Origin: Streptomyces gilvus
Lineage (GTDB): Bacteria > Actinomycetota > Actinomycetes > Streptomycetales > Streptomycetaceae
NCBI RefSeq assembly: GCF_022513565.1
Contig: NZ_JAKWBE010000002.1
Coordinates: 248,001 to 312,000 of the forward strand
Reading direction: 5' to 3'
Length of the DNA stretch: 64,000 nucleotides
The first letter of the stretch is position 1. Every line of letters starts with the position of its first letter. Position numbers and translations under genes: made by a program. Below, piece by piece: positions 9,162 to 17,289 of this stretch. The notes below the pieces were generated by a model, which was not told the origin of the DNA, did not search any database, and worked only from the letters and a program-made list of their open reading frames with translations.

Positions 9162-10654
9162 CCTCGGTGACCGTCTGGTGCGGCTCCTCCCCCGGCCGGC
9201 GTGCCGGCCATCTGCGCACGGCCGCCGAACTCGGCCGCGCCCTGGGCAAGTCGGGGCTGCGGCTCGTGTACGGCGGTGCGCGCACCGGTCTGATGGGCGC
9301 GGTCGCGGACGGCGCCCTGGGGGTCGGCGGTGCGGTGACCGGCGTGCTCCCGCGCCGCATGCCGCCGTACGAGATCGCCCACACCGGGCTGACCGCTCTG
9401 GAGATCGTGCCCGACGAACATGCCCGGAAGGCGCGGATGACCGAACTCGGCGACGTCTTCGTGGCGTTGCCGGGCGGTCTGGGCACGGCGGAGGAACTGC
9501 TGGAGGTGTTGAGCTGGGCGCGGCTGGACCTCCACCGCAAGCCGTGCCTGCTGCTGGACCCCGAGGGCTTCTACCGACCGCTGCTGGACTTCCTGGAGCG
9601 CGCCCGGGACGAGGGGTTCGTACGGCCCGGGGATCTGGAGCGGATCGAGGTGTGCGTGTCGCCCGAGGAGGTCGTGGCGCGGCTGACGGCCCCGGCGCCC
9701 TCGATCCCGGCCCCGGCGGTACGGCCACCGACGGGCCGCACGGCGTTCCTGTTCTCCGGCGGTGCCTCGCAGCAGCCCGGTATGGGCCGCGAACTGCACG
9801 CCGCCTCGCCCGTGTTCGCGGCGGCCCTGGACGAGGTGTGCGCGCGTCTCGACCCGTATCTCGACCTGCCGCTGAAGGACGTGATGTTCGCCCGGGAGGG
9901 CACGCGCACGGCCGCGCTGCTGGACCGGGTGACGTTCGGCAATCCGGCGGTCTTCGCCCTCCAGGTCGCACAGCTGCGGCTGCTGGAGAGCCGCGGGGTG
10001 CGGCCGGACGTGCTGTTCGGGTACTCGGCGGGACGGATGGCCGCCGCGTACGCCGCCGGGGTGCTGACGCTCGAGGCCGCCTGTCACACGGTGGGCACGC
10101 TGTCCCGGCTGATGGGCAGGCTGCCGGGGACGGGCGGCATGGCCGCGCTGGAGGTGAGCGAGGAGGAGCTGCGGCTGCCGGGCGGCATGGTGGTCGCGGC
10201 GGTGAACGGCCCCCGGGACGTGGTGGTGTCGGGCGAGCGGCAGGCGCTGGACGACCTGTGCGCCGAGTGGTCGGCGCGGGGGCGCAGGACCCATCGGCTC
10301 CGGGTGGACATCGCTCCGCACTCCCCGCAACTCGACCCGATCCTCGACGAGTTCAGGGCCACCATGGCCACCATGAAGGTGTGCGCCCCCCGGATTCCGC
10401 TCGTGTCCGACGTGACCGCGCAGCCGGTCGGTGACGAGGTGACCGAGGCCGGGTTCTGGGTGCGGGAGCTGCGCGAGCCGGTGCGGTTCGCGGACGCGGT
10501 CGGCCGGCTGCACGCGGACGGGGTCACGGACTGGATCGAACTGGGGCCGTCGGACGTGCTGGTGCGGATGGTCCGGGGGTGCCTGCCGGACGCGGTCGCG
10601 TGCCCGGCGGCCCGGGACTGGCCGCGGCTGGGGGTGGGCGCCGACGTAGCCTGA
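9152..10654 (+). CDS. LOG-type phosphoribohydrolase fused to an acyltransferase domain
   Basis: A 500-aa two-domain protein. Residues 1-185 are a complete LOG (TIGR00730) domain with [18 protein letters not shown] and the nucleotide motif [12 protein letters not shown] enzymes release free cytokinin base and ribose-5-phosphate from N6-modified AMP. Residues about 195-495 are a malonyl-CoA-transacylase/PKS acyltransferase domain with [12 protein letters not shown] (counterpart of FPGQGSQ), [12 protein letters not shown] (nucleophile Ser; GHS is changed to GYS) and PHSPQLDP (catalytic His). No acyl carrier protein lies nearby. GTG 9152 follows AGGGGG at about 8 bp and overlaps the oxidase gene; GTG 9158 is an alternative. 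The single frame runs unbroken through both domains, so this is a true fusion. The acyl substrate and acceptor are unknown. Confidence 0.85.
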   Translation: MAVTSVTVWCGSSPGRRAGHLRTAAELGRALGKSGLRLVYGGARTGLMGAVADGALGVGGAVTGVLPRRMPPYEIAHTGLTALEIVPDEHARKARMTELGDVFVALPGGLGTAEELLEVLSWARLDLHRKPCLLLDPEGFYRPLLDFLERARDEGFVRPGDLERIEVCVSPEEVVARLTAPAPSIPAPAVRPPTGRTAFLFSGGASQQPGMGRELHAASPVFAAALDEVCARLDPYLDLPLKDVMFAREGTRTAALLDRVTFGNPAVFALQVAQLRLLESRGVRPDVLFGYSAGRMAAAYAAGVLTLEAACHTVGTLSRLMGRLPGTGGMAALEVSEEELRLPGGMVVAAVNGPRDVVVSGERQALDDLCAEWSARGRRTHRLRVDIAPHSPQLDPILDEFRATMATMKVCAPRIPLVSDVTAQPVGDEVTEAGFWVRELREPVRFADAVGRLHADGVTDWIELGPSDVLVRMVRGCLPDAVACPAARDWPRLGVGADVA

Positions 10655-10680
10655 ATGCTCCACGACCGTCGAGGAGCGCC

Positions 10681-12435
10681 GTGAGCATCGCAGACCCCGG
10701 TACCCGTCCGCCCGCCTGGCGGCTGCTCCTCGGCTATGTACGCCCGCACCGCTGGGCCCTGTTGGCCGGCGCGCTGCTGTCCCTGCTCACCGGTGCCGCC
10801 GGGCTGCTGCTGCCGCTGGTGGCCAGGGGGTTGATCGACGACCTGTCCCACGACCGGGCGATCACCGGCGCGCTGCTCGCCATGTCGGCCCTGGTGGTCG
10901 CCAACGCGGCGCTGGGCGCGCTGGGTTCGTACGTGCTGCGGCGCACGGCGGAGTCGGTGGTGCTCGGGGCACGGCGCGCGCTGTCGTCGTATCTGCTGCG
11001 GCTGCGCATCACGGCGGTCGACCGCAGCGAGCCGGGCGATCTGATGGCCCGGATCACCTCGGACACCACCCTGCTGCGCGAGGTCACCACCGACTCCCTG
11101 GTGGGCCTCGGCACGGGCGGGCTCACGCTGGTGGCGACGGTGGTGATGATGGGGCTGGTGGACCCGGTGCTGCTCGGGGTCACGCTGGCGGTGATCCTGG
11201 GCGCGGGCACGGTGCTCGGCGTGATCGTGCCGCGCATCAACCGGGCGAGCCGGCGGGCGCAGGACGCGGTCGGGGTGATGGGCGCCGCGCTGGAGCGCAT
11301 CCTCGGCGCGCTGCGCACGGTGAAGGCGTCGGGCGCGGAGCACCGGGAGGAGCGGACGCTGCACGAGGCCACCGAGGAGTCGTGGCGGCAGAGCGTGCGG
11401 GCCGCCAAGTGGTCGGCCGCGGCGGGCAACACGGCCGGTCTGGCGATGCAGATCGCCTTCATCACGGTGCTGGCGGTGGGCGGGGCGCGGGTGGCGACCG
11501 GCGCCGTCCAGGTCGGCACGCTGGTGGCGTTCCTGCTGTACGTCTTCTACCTCATGTCCCCGATCCAGCAGGTGGTCGGTGCGATCACGCAGTACCAGAC
11601 GGGCGCCGCCGCCCTGGCCCGTATCCAGGAGGCGCTGACCCTGCCCGCCGAACCCCCGGCCGAGGCGGCGCCGTTGCCCGCGCCCGGCGCCGAGCCGGCC
11701 TCGCTCGCCTTCGACGAGGTCCGCTTCCGGTACGCCGACGACCTGCCGTACGTGCATCACGGGGTCACCTTCGAGGTGCCCGCCCGCGGTATGACGGCGT
11801 TCGTCGGTCCGTCCGGGGCGGGCAAGACCACGGTGTTCTCGCTCATCGAGCGGTTCTACGACCCGGAGTCCGGGACCATATCGCTCGACGGCCGTGATCT
11901 GGCCGAGTGGGAGCTGCCCCGGCTTCGCTCCGCGATCGGCTATGTGGAGCAGGACGCCCCGGTCCTGTCGGGTTCGCTGCGGGACAACCTGCTGCTGGGC
12001 AATCCGGAGGCCGACGAGGCGACGCTCACGCGGGTGCTGAAGACGACCCGGCTGGACGGGCTGGCCGCCCGGCTGCCCAAGGGCCTCGACACACTGGTGG
12101 GGCATCGCGGCACCAGGCTCTCGGGCGGTGAGCGGCAGCGGGTCGCCATCGCCCGCGCGCTGCTGCGCCGCCCCCGCCTCCTGCTCCTGGACGAGGCGAC
12201 CTCGCAGCTGGACGCGGTGAACGAGGCGGCCCTGCGCGACACCGTCGCGGACGTCGCCCGGACGACCACGGTCCTCGTCGTCGCGCACCGGCTGTCCACG
12301 GTGACGACGGCCGACCGGATCGTCGTCATGGACGCGGGCCGGGTACGGGCCGTGGGCACCCATCGTGAACTGGTGGCCTCCGACCCGCTCTACGCGGAGC
12401 TCGCGGCCACGCAGTTCCTGGCGACGGCGGGCTGA
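10681..12435 (+). CDS. ABC transporter, fused membrane and ATPase domains (type IV exporter)
   Basis: A 584-aa half-transporter. Residues 1-320 hold six transmembrane helices with the exporter fold. The ATPase follows with GPSGAGKTT (Walker A), LSGGERQR (signature), [12 protein letters not shown] (Walker B plus D-loop) and AHRLST (switch His). It should act as a homodimer that exports small molecules, lipids or peptides. GTG 10681 is preceded by AGGAG at 5 bp. It lies 26 bp after the LOG-acyltransferase gene on the same strand and before a strong terminator, so it is probably the third gene of that cassette and may export its product (inference). Confidence 0.9.
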   Translation: MSIADPGTRPPAWRLLLGYVRPHRWALLAGALLSLLTGAAGLLLPLVARGLIDDLSHDRAITGALLAMSALVVANAALGALGSYVLRRTAESVVLGARRALSSYLLRLRITAVDRSEPGDLMARITSDTTLLREVTTDSLVGLGTGGLTLVATVVMMGLVDPVLLGVTLAVILGAGTVLGVIVPRINRASRRAQDAVGVMGAALERILGALRTVKASGAEHREERTLHEATEESWRQSVRAAKWSAAAGNTAGLAMQIAFITVLAVGGARVATGAVQVGTLVAFLLYVFYLMSPIQQVVGAITQYQTGAAALARIQEALTLPAEPPAEAAPLPAPGAEPASLAFDEVRFRYADDLPYVHHGVTFEVPARGMTAFVGPSGAGKTTVFSLIERFYDPESGTISLDGRDLAEWELPRLRSAIGYVEQDAPVLSGSLRDNLLLGNPEADEATLTRVLKTTRLDGLAARLPKGLDTLVGHRGTRLSGGERQRVAIARALLRRPRLLLLDEATSQLDAVNEAALRDTVADVARTTTVLVVAHRLSTVTTADRIVVMDAGRVRAVGTHRELVASDPLYAELAATQFLATAG

Positions 12436-12441
12436 CACACG

Positions 12442-12474
12442 GCGAGGGCCGCCCCGGGCAGGGGCGGCCCTCGC
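12442..12474. terminator. Bidirectional hairpin terminator
   Basis: A perfect 14-bp stem, GCGAGGGCCGCCCC at 12442-12455 paired with GGGGCGGCCCTCGC at 12461-12474 around a 5-nt loop. It lies 6 bp past the ABC transporter stop and just before the stop of the convergent small secreted gene, so it can serve both. There is no T-run, which is usual in this genome. Confidence 0.85.
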
Positions 12475-12492
12475 TTCGCGCTGCGCGGTCGG

Positions 12493-12786
12493 CTACTGGA
12501 TGCCGCCGAGCAGACCGGTCACGGGCGCGGCCATGTCGGTGAGCTGGTGCAACCGGCCGAGGTCGTTGAGCCGGTTCAGCTGCCGCAGCTGGCCCGACGG
12601 CCGCGGGATCCCCGCCTTGTGCGCCGCGGGCAGATCGCTCACGGTGAGGGAGTCGAGGGTGGTCATCGGGTTGATCGCGCCCGTGCCCGGTGCCGCCGCC
12701 TCGGCCGCGGAGGCCAGCGGCGCGGCCAGCCCGGTCAGGCCCGCGGCGAGACCGACGGCGGCGACGATACGTCGTGTTGAGATCAT
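12493..12786 (-). CDS. Small secreted protein of unknown function
   Basis: A 97-aa protein with a clear signal peptide (ISTRRIVAAVGLAAGL core, cleavage after ASA at about residue 28). The mature part of about 69 residues has no cysteines. It contains a Leu/Asn/Arg-rich amphipathic stretch (QLRQLNRLNDLGRL) and ends in PVTGLLGGIQ. Small exported proteins of this kind are conserved among Streptomyces and unassigned. It is not a chaplin or rodlin by motif. It stands alone between two terminators. Confidence 0.7.
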   Translation of the reverse strand: MISTRRIVAAVGLAAGLTGLAAPLASAAEAAAPGTGAINPMTTLDSLTVSDLPAAHKAGIPRPSGQLRQLNRLNDLGRLHQLTDMAAPVTGLLGGIQ

Positions 12787-12956
12787 GCTTTCAGCAACGC
12801 CGCCGCGGCCCGGCCGGACACGGGCGCCCGCCCCCGCTCACCCGCGAGGCGTAGCGCGCGGTTGCGCTTGCCGAGCCCGCCGGGGCGGAGGAGTCTCGAA
12901 GGTGAGGTCTTCGCGGCCCGCTCCCGACCGGGTCGCGGCCCTCGAAGGAGGTCACC

Positions 12957-13322
12957 ATGGGCACCGCGGCAAGCAGCACCTTCAACGCCGACACGCTGAA
13001 GAGGGGCGTCGAGGGACACACGGCGGCAGACCTTCTGTCGCTCTACGCGGACGACGCGCAAGTGCGCATCGTGGACCGCAACACCCAGCCCAGCAAACCC
13101 CGGCTCCTGCACGGCCGCGACGAGATCGGCGCGCTGTTCGAGGACATCTACAGCCGGGACATGACGCACCGGGTCGACCAGTGCATCGTCCAGGGCGACC
13201 ACGCCGCCTACAGCCAGTCGTGCGAGTACGCGGACGGGACCCGGGTCCTGGCCGAGTCGATGATCACGCTGCGGGACGGGAAGATCGCCGAGGAAATCCT
13301 GATCCAGGCATGGGACGAGTAG
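12957..13322 (+). CDS. Nuclear transport factor 2-like (SnoaL-type) protein
   Basis: A 121-aa single-domain protein with the cone-shaped alpha+beta NTF2-like pattern: an N-terminal helix (DLLSLYADDAQVRIVD), central strands (HRVDQCIVQGDHAAY) and a final strand pair (AESMITLRDGKIAEE). Family members include polyketide cyclases, ketosteroid isomerase-like enzymes and many small ligand-binding proteins, so a function cannot be assigned. GAAGGAGG is placed ideally before ATG 12957. It converges on the marR gene through a shared terminator. Confidence 0.8.
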   Translation: MGTAASSTFNADTLKRGVEGHTAADLLSLYADDAQVRIVDRNTQPSKPRLLHGRDEIGALFEDIYSRDMTHRVDQCIVQGDHAAYSQSCEYADGTRVLAESMITLRDGKIAEEILIQAWDE

Positions 13323-13339
13323 GAGCCAGAAACCGCGAG

Positions 13340-13374
13340 GGTCCAGGTCAGCTCCCGGTTGACCTGGACCTTTT
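13340..13374. terminator. Intrinsic terminator with T-tract
   Basis: GGTCCAGGTCA at 13340-13350 pairs perfectly with TGACCTGGACC at 13360-13370, followed by TTTT. It ends the rightward NTF2-like gene. The left arm overlaps the last codons and stop of the leftward marR gene. Confidence 0.88.
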
Positions 13375-13881
13375 CGGCTCGGGCGGCTCCGGGCCGGACT
13401 CGGCCGCGACGACCAGCCGCCGCAGCAGGTCGGCCAGTGTCCGCTGTTCTTCTGCGGTCAGTACGGAGAGCAGCGCGACCTCGTCCGCTTCCTCCGACGC
13501 GGCGTGCTGCTCGAAGGCGGCGTCTCCCGCCTCGGTGAGCCGCACCCGCACCCTCCGGCGGTCGCCCTCCTCGTGGGTACGGCTGATCAGGCCCGCCTCC
13601 TCCAGCGGTGCCAGCCGGGCCGACAGCGCGCCCCGGGTCAGCCCCAGCCGGTCGGCGAGCTGTGACGGGCTCGCGGTGTAGGGCGGGCCGAACCGGCGCA
13701 GGGTGAGCAGCACCTTGTACTGCCAGTGGCGCAGCCCGTCGGAGTCGAGCATCTCGCGCCGGGCCTTGGAGGCGTGCCGGGACAGGATGGCCAGGCGGAC
13801 GAAGATCGCCTCCTTCACCGGGTCCATCCAGTCGAGCTCCTTCACCCACTCCTCGACATGCCGGTCCGCCGAGTCCTCCAT
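13348..13881 (-). CDS. MarR family transcriptional regulator
   Basis: A 177-aa MarR protein. The winged helix spans about residues 55-130: YTASPSQLADRLGLTRGALS is the recognition region and HEEGDRRRVRVRLT the wing. Helical dimerisation segments flank it. ATG 13881 has GGGAG about 7 bp upstream; codons further upstream would run into the divergent gene. It faces a TPR-like gene across 61 bp that contain a repeated TGGTTTTC element, so it probably controls itself and that gene. The ligand is unknown. Confidence 0.88.
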   Translation of the reverse strand: MEDSADRHVEEWVKELDWMDPVKEAIFVRLAILSRHASKARREMLDSDGLRHWQYKVLLTLRRFGPPYTASPSQLADRLGLTRGALSARLAPLEEAGLISRTHEEGDRRRVRVRLTEAGDAAFEQHAASEEADEVALLSVLTAEEQRTLADLLRRLVVAAESGPEPPEPKRSRSTGS

Positions 13882-13897
13882 CGTCTGTCTCCCGCAG

Positions 13898-13920
13898 TGG
13901 TTTTCTTGTGGATGGTTTTC
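13898..13920. promoter_or_regulatory. Direct repeat TGGTTTTC, candidate MarR operator
   Basis: TGGTTTTC occurs at 13898-13905 and again at 13913-13920, a 15-bp period. It lies in the 61-bp gap between the divergent marR and 285-aa genes and is AT-rich in a GC-rich setting. The spacing is about one and a half helical turns, whereas MarR sites are usually inverted repeats, so the assignment is tentative. Confidence 0.45.
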
Positions 13921-13942
13921 TGCATAACTACCTTCTCCCGTC

Positions 13943-14800
13943 ATGACGAACGCGACGAGCGCTTTGCGCACATCCGTCAGCATCGACGAACTGATCTCCT
14001 CCGCGCAGGAGTTGTCCCTCGCCGGCCGCTGGCCCCGAGCCCTCCGGCTGCTGGACTCGGCCGTCCCCGACGCCCCGGCGGACCGGGCCCGACTCGCCCG
14101 GGCCGCCGCCGAAGTCGCCCTGGAGAGCGACTGGTTCGCGGGCACCGACCTCGCCGGGCCCCGCCTCGAGACCGCGGCCGAGCTGCTGCCCGAGGACGAC
14201 TGGGACCTCGCCTTCGCACGGCTGCGGCACACCTACGGCCGCCTGCTGGTCGTCGACGGCACCCTGAGCCTCGGCCCCGCGGGCAAGGACCCGGAGGTCC
14301 TCGACGGGCTCCGGAGGCAGGCGCGGGAGCTGCGCGACGGCGCACCCGACGAGGTGCGAGGCGGCTGGGCCTCGATGTACCTGGGTCTGATCACCGACAA
14401 CCTCTTCGCCGACCTCGCCGCCGCGCCCGCCCACTACGCGGCCGCCCTGGCGGCCGGGGAGTCGGGGCCCGATCCGCTGCTGGCCCGGGAGGCACTGCGG
14501 CACCTCGGCATGCACGACCACGACGGCGGGAACCACGAGCGCGCCCTCGAACGCTGGCGGCGGGCCACCGCGCTCGGCGCCGGCGCGGGCCTCGTCGCGG
14601 GCACGCTGTCCCAGCAGCTGCTGCTGGCGGTGGTGGCGCGGGCCACGGGTGACGAGGCCGGGGCGAGGGCCCTCGCGGCCGAGGTCGCCCGCTGGGCCGG
14701 AGCCGTCGGCGCCGGGCGCCTGCACACCCAGGCGACCGGCTTCCTCGACGGCGTCGACCCGACGGCGGCCCCACCGGTGCGGGAGGAGCCCGTCGGTTAG
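13943..14800 (+). CDS. Tetratricopeptide-like helical protein of unknown function
   Basis: A 285-aa, almost entirely helical, Ala/Leu/Arg-rich protein. It has repeated helix pairs resembling TPR units (AGRWPRALRLLDSAVPDAP, GNHERALERWRRATALG). Such proteins often follow regulators as effector or scaffold subunits, but no catalytic motif is visible. No Shine-Dalgarno sequence precedes ATG 13943 (the preceding bases are ACCTTCTCCCGTC). A TAACTA box lies 14-19 bp upstream, so a leaderless transcript is likely. It is divergent from marR and probably under its control. Confidence 0.7.
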   Translation: MTNATSALRTSVSIDELISSAQELSLAGRWPRALRLLDSAVPDAPADRARLARAAAEVALESDWFAGTDLAGPRLETAAELLPEDDWDLAFARLRHTYGRLLVVDGTLSLGPAGKDPEVLDGLRRQARELRDGAPDEVRGGWASMYLGLITDNLFADLAAAPAHYAAALAAGESGPDPLLAREALRHLGMHDHDGGNHERALERWRRATALGAGAGLVAGTLSQQLLLAVVARATGDEAGARALAAEVARWAGAVGAGRLHTQATGFLDGVDPTAAPPVREEPVG

Positions 14801-14808
14801 GCTCTTGG

Positions 14809-14884
14809 CGGGCCGTGACTGGCGCTGAGGTGGAGCACCACCGGGGAGCGGCCCCGAACAGTCGATGCCGTGCGCCTGGGCGAT
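14809..14884 (+). promoter_or_regulatory. ZTP/ZMP riboswitch (pfl motif) controlling folD
   Basis: The leader carries the conserved pfl core: GGGCCGUGACUGGCG, a short GGUGG/CCACC hairpin, ACCGGGGAGCGGCCC, a variable linker and the 3' GCGCCUGGGCGA element. P1 is GGGCC (14810-14814) with GGCCC (14850-14854). P2 is GGTGG (14829-14833) with CCACC (14838-14842). GGCGC (14821-14825) can form the pseudoknot with GCGCC (14872-14876). ZTP riboswitches sense the purine intermediate ZMP/ZTP, which accumulates when 10-formyl-THF is short, and they turn on folate genes such as folD. It ends 27 nt before the folD start, near the SD. Confidence 0.9.
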
Positions 14885-14911
14885 CCCGTCACACCGGCCC
14901 AGGAGTGGATC

Positions 14912-15760
14912 ATGTCGCAGGCTCGCCTCATGGAGGGCACCGCGCTCGCCAGGCGCATCGTCGAGGACACCGCCGAGAAGGCGGCCGACCTCACCGCACG
15001 CACGGGAACGGCGCCCTGTCTCGCGACCGTTCTGGTCGGCGAGGACCCCGCCTCCGTCACCTACGTCCGTATGAAGCAGAACCGCTGCCGCAAGGCCGGC
15101 ATCGCCTCCCGGCACGTCGCCCTGCCGGCCGCCACGACCACCGGGGAACTCGTCGCCGCGCTGCGGGAGTTGTCCGCCGATCCCGCCGTGCACGGCATCC
15201 TGCTGCAGCATCCGGTGGGGGAACACATCGACGAGCGGGCCGCGTTCGAGGCGATCGCGCCCGAGAAGGACGTCGACGGCGTCACCTTCGCCTCGTTCGC
15301 CACGATGAGCTTCGGCCTGCCGGGGTTCGTCTCGTGCACGCCCGGCGGGATCATGCGGCTCCTCGACGAGTACGACGTCGATCCCGCCGGCAAGCGCGCC
15401 GTGGTCGTGGGCCGCAGCGCCATCCTCGGCAAGCCGGCCGGCATGCTGCTGCTCGCCCGCGACGCGACCGTGACGTACTGCCACTCGCGCACCGCCGACC
15501 TGTCGTCGGTGGTGCGCGAGGCGGACATCGTGGTCGCCGCGGTGGGCCGGCCGCGGCTCGTCCGGGGCGAGGACGTCAAGCCCGGCGCCGTCGTGATCGA
15601 CGCCGGGTACAACCCCGGCAACGTGGGCGACGTCGACTTCGACTCCGCCGCTCAGCGGGCCGGGCTCATCACCCCGGTACCCGGCGGCGTCGGCCCGATG
15701 ACCATCGCCACCCTGCTGGAGCAGACCGTCGACGCCGCCGCCCGGCAGCTCGGGGTGTGA
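14912..15760 (+). CDS. folD: Bifunctional methylene-THF dehydrogenase / methenyl-THF cyclohydrolase
   Basis: A 282-aa cytoplasmic enzyme that interconverts 5,10-methylene-THF and 10-formyl-THF with NADP. The visible motifs are YVRMKQNRCRKAGI (catalytic Lys), PEKDVDG, VVGRSAILGKPAG (NADP loop) and PVPGGVGPMTIA. The usual QLPLP reads LLQHPV, a variant seen in secondary FolD copies. ATG 14912 is fixed by AGGAG at 14901-14905; the ATG at 14862 region and GTG 14870 would lie inside the riboswitch. Streptomyces usually keep another folD, so this may be a conditional paralogue supplying formyl-THF on demand, possibly to purine synthesis or to HypX, whose gene lies 1.5 kb downstream. Confidence 0.94.
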   Translation: MSQARLMEGTALARRIVEDTAEKAADLTARTGTAPCLATVLVGEDPASVTYVRMKQNRCRKAGIASRHVALPAATTTGELVAALRELSADPAVHGILLQHPVGEHIDERAAFEAIAPEKDVDGVTFASFATMSFGLPGFVSCTPGGIMRLLDEYDVDPAGKRAVVVGRSAILGKPAGMLLLARDATVTYCHSRTADLSSVVREADIVVAAVGRPRLVRGEDVKPGAVVIDAGYNPGNVGDVDFDSAAQRAGLITPVPGGVGPMTIATLLEQTVDAAARQLGV

Positions 15761-15902
15761 TCGGCGCATCGAGGCGGTGCCCGGCACCACCCGCAGGCTG
15801 TCCGCGCAGCACCGGGCCGTCGACTTCCGCACCGTTGGCCGAACGCATCGCACGCCGCAAGGCGGTCGCGGCACGACCTGACACGGCGTCATACTGGCCG
15901 TC

Positions 15903-17153
15903 GTGCGCGTAGCGATCATGACGGCGGGATCCCGGGGCGATGTGGCCCCGTACACCGGCCTCGGGCACGGACTCGTCCGTGCCGGGCACGAGGTCACCCT
16001 GGTCACCCACGCCCGGTTCGAGCCGCTGGTGGCCGGTTCGGGCGTCCGCTTCCATCCCCTGCCCGTCGACCCGCGGGCCGAGTTGGAGTCCGCACGAGGA
16101 CGCGGGCTGCATCGCAGCACGACCGGGGTGGGCAAGCTGGTACGGGTGGTGGCGATGGCGCGGGCGCTGGTCGGGCGCATGGCGGACGGCCTCGTGACGG
16201 CCGCCCGGTCGAGCGATCTGCTGCTACTGTCCGGTTCCGTGGGCCCGCTCGGCCGTACCGTCGCCGAGGGCCTGTCCCTGCCGTATCTGGACGTTCCCCT
16301 CCAACCGCTCGCTCCGACACGGGAGTTCGGGCCGCCCATGCTCGGAGTCCGCTCGCTCGGAGCGGTGGGCAACCGCATCGCCGGGCACGGGGTCACCCTC
16401 GCCGTGGAGCAGGTCTTCGCCGGGGCGCTGCCGGCCGTACGGCAGCGGCTGGGACTGCCCCCTACGAGCGCCACCGCGGCGTGGCGAGCCCGGGAGCGGC
16501 AGCCGCGGCCGGTGCTGCACGGCTTCAGCGAGCTGGTGGTGCCGCGACCGGGCGACTGGCATGCGGGCCTCACCGTGGCCGGCTACTGGTGGCCGTACGA
16601 CCAAGACAGCGAACTCCCCTCCGCGCTACGGGACTTCCTCGACGCGGGACCCCCGCCGGTCTACGTCGGCCTGGGCAGCGCGACCGTACCCGACCCCGAC
16701 CGGCTGAGCGGGGCCGTCGTGCGCGCCCTGCGGCGGGCCGGGCTGCGGGGCGTGATCCAGCGCGGCTGGGCCGGTCTCGAAGCCTCCGACTCGGACATGC
16801 TGACGATCGACGAGGCCCCCCATTCGCTGCTCTTCCCCCGCATGGCCGCCGTGGTCCACCACGCGGGCGCGGGCACGACGGCGGCCGCCCTGCGTGCCGG
16901 GGTGCCGACGGTGCCGGTCCCGATCCAGTTCGACGAGGGCTTCTGGGCCGCGCGCCTGGTCGCCCTGGGCGTCGCCCCACGCGCCCTGCCGCTGCGCCGC
17001 CTGACGGCCGACACCCTGGCCACCGCCCTGATGCGGGCCACCCGCGACCCGGCGTTCGCACGGCGCGCGGCCGACCTGGGGGCGCGCATCCGCGGGGAGG
17101 ACGGCGTGGCTCCGGTGCTGGCCGCGGTCCATCGCTGCGGCACGGCGGGCTGA
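15903..17153 (+). CDS. UDP-glucuronosyl/glucosyltransferase-type glycosyltransferase (GT1)
   Basis: A 416-aa GT-B enzyme. The N-terminus MRVAIMTAGSRGDVAPYTGL is the acceptor-domain signature of the sterol/macrolide glucosyltransferase group (GSRGDV). The C-terminal domain carries the donor motif APHSLLFPRMAAVVHHAGAG and VPIQFDEGFWA. It should transfer a sugar from a nucleotide donor to a small lipophilic acceptor such as an antibiotic or sterol-like lipid. GTG 15903 starts the signature directly. It lies between folD and hypX with 142- and 136-bp gaps, and nothing in it suggests a hydrogenase role. Confidence 0.87.
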   Translation: MRVAIMTAGSRGDVAPYTGLGHGLVRAGHEVTLVTHARFEPLVAGSGVRFHPLPVDPRAELESARGRGLHRSTTGVGKLVRVVAMARALVGRMADGLVTAARSSDLLLLSGSVGPLGRTVAEGLSLPYLDVPLQPLAPTREFGPPMLGVRSLGAVGNRIAGHGVTLAVEQVFAGALPAVRQRLGLPPTSATAAWRARERQPRPVLHGFSELVVPRPGDWHAGLTVAGYWWPYDQDSELPSALRDFLDAGPPPVYVGLGSATVPDPDRLSGAVVRALRRAGLRGVIQRGWAGLEASDSDMLTIDEAPHSLLFPRMAAVVHHAGAGTTAAALRAGVPTVPVPIQFDEGFWAARLVALGVAPRALPLRRLTADTLATALMRATRDPAFARRAADLGARIRGEDGVAPVLAAVHRCGTAG

Positions 17154-17289
17154 ACGAGGTCAGCGAGGCGTCCGAGAACCCGGGTGCGATCAGGATGCGC
17201 TCCGGATGGAGGAAGAGTGCCCCCGGAGGACGGCGAAACGCCGCCCGGGTCCTTCTCGCCCCCCGGCGCACCGACGATCATGCCGCGTC

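Noticed and set aside
10084..12438. Long minus-strand open frame opposite the acyltransferase domain and ABC exporter
   Set aside because: No family motif and poor residue composition; the plus strand carries complete ABC motifs.
12493..12786. Small secreted protein considered as a chaplin, rodlin or RiPP precursor
   Set aside because: It has a Sec-type signal peptide, no Cys and no chaplin motif, and no modifying enzyme is adjacent.
15761..15902. Gap between folD and the glycosyltransferase gene as a possible small RNA
   Set aside because: No convincing stable hairpin, terminator or promoter was seen in the 142 bp.
13928..16573. Very long open frame on the minus strand (about 880 codons) opposite the TPR-like, folD and glycosyltransferase genes
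   Set aside because: It is low-complexity Arg/Gly/Pro sequence antisense to well-supported genes, the usual effect of very high GC; no domain motif is visible.
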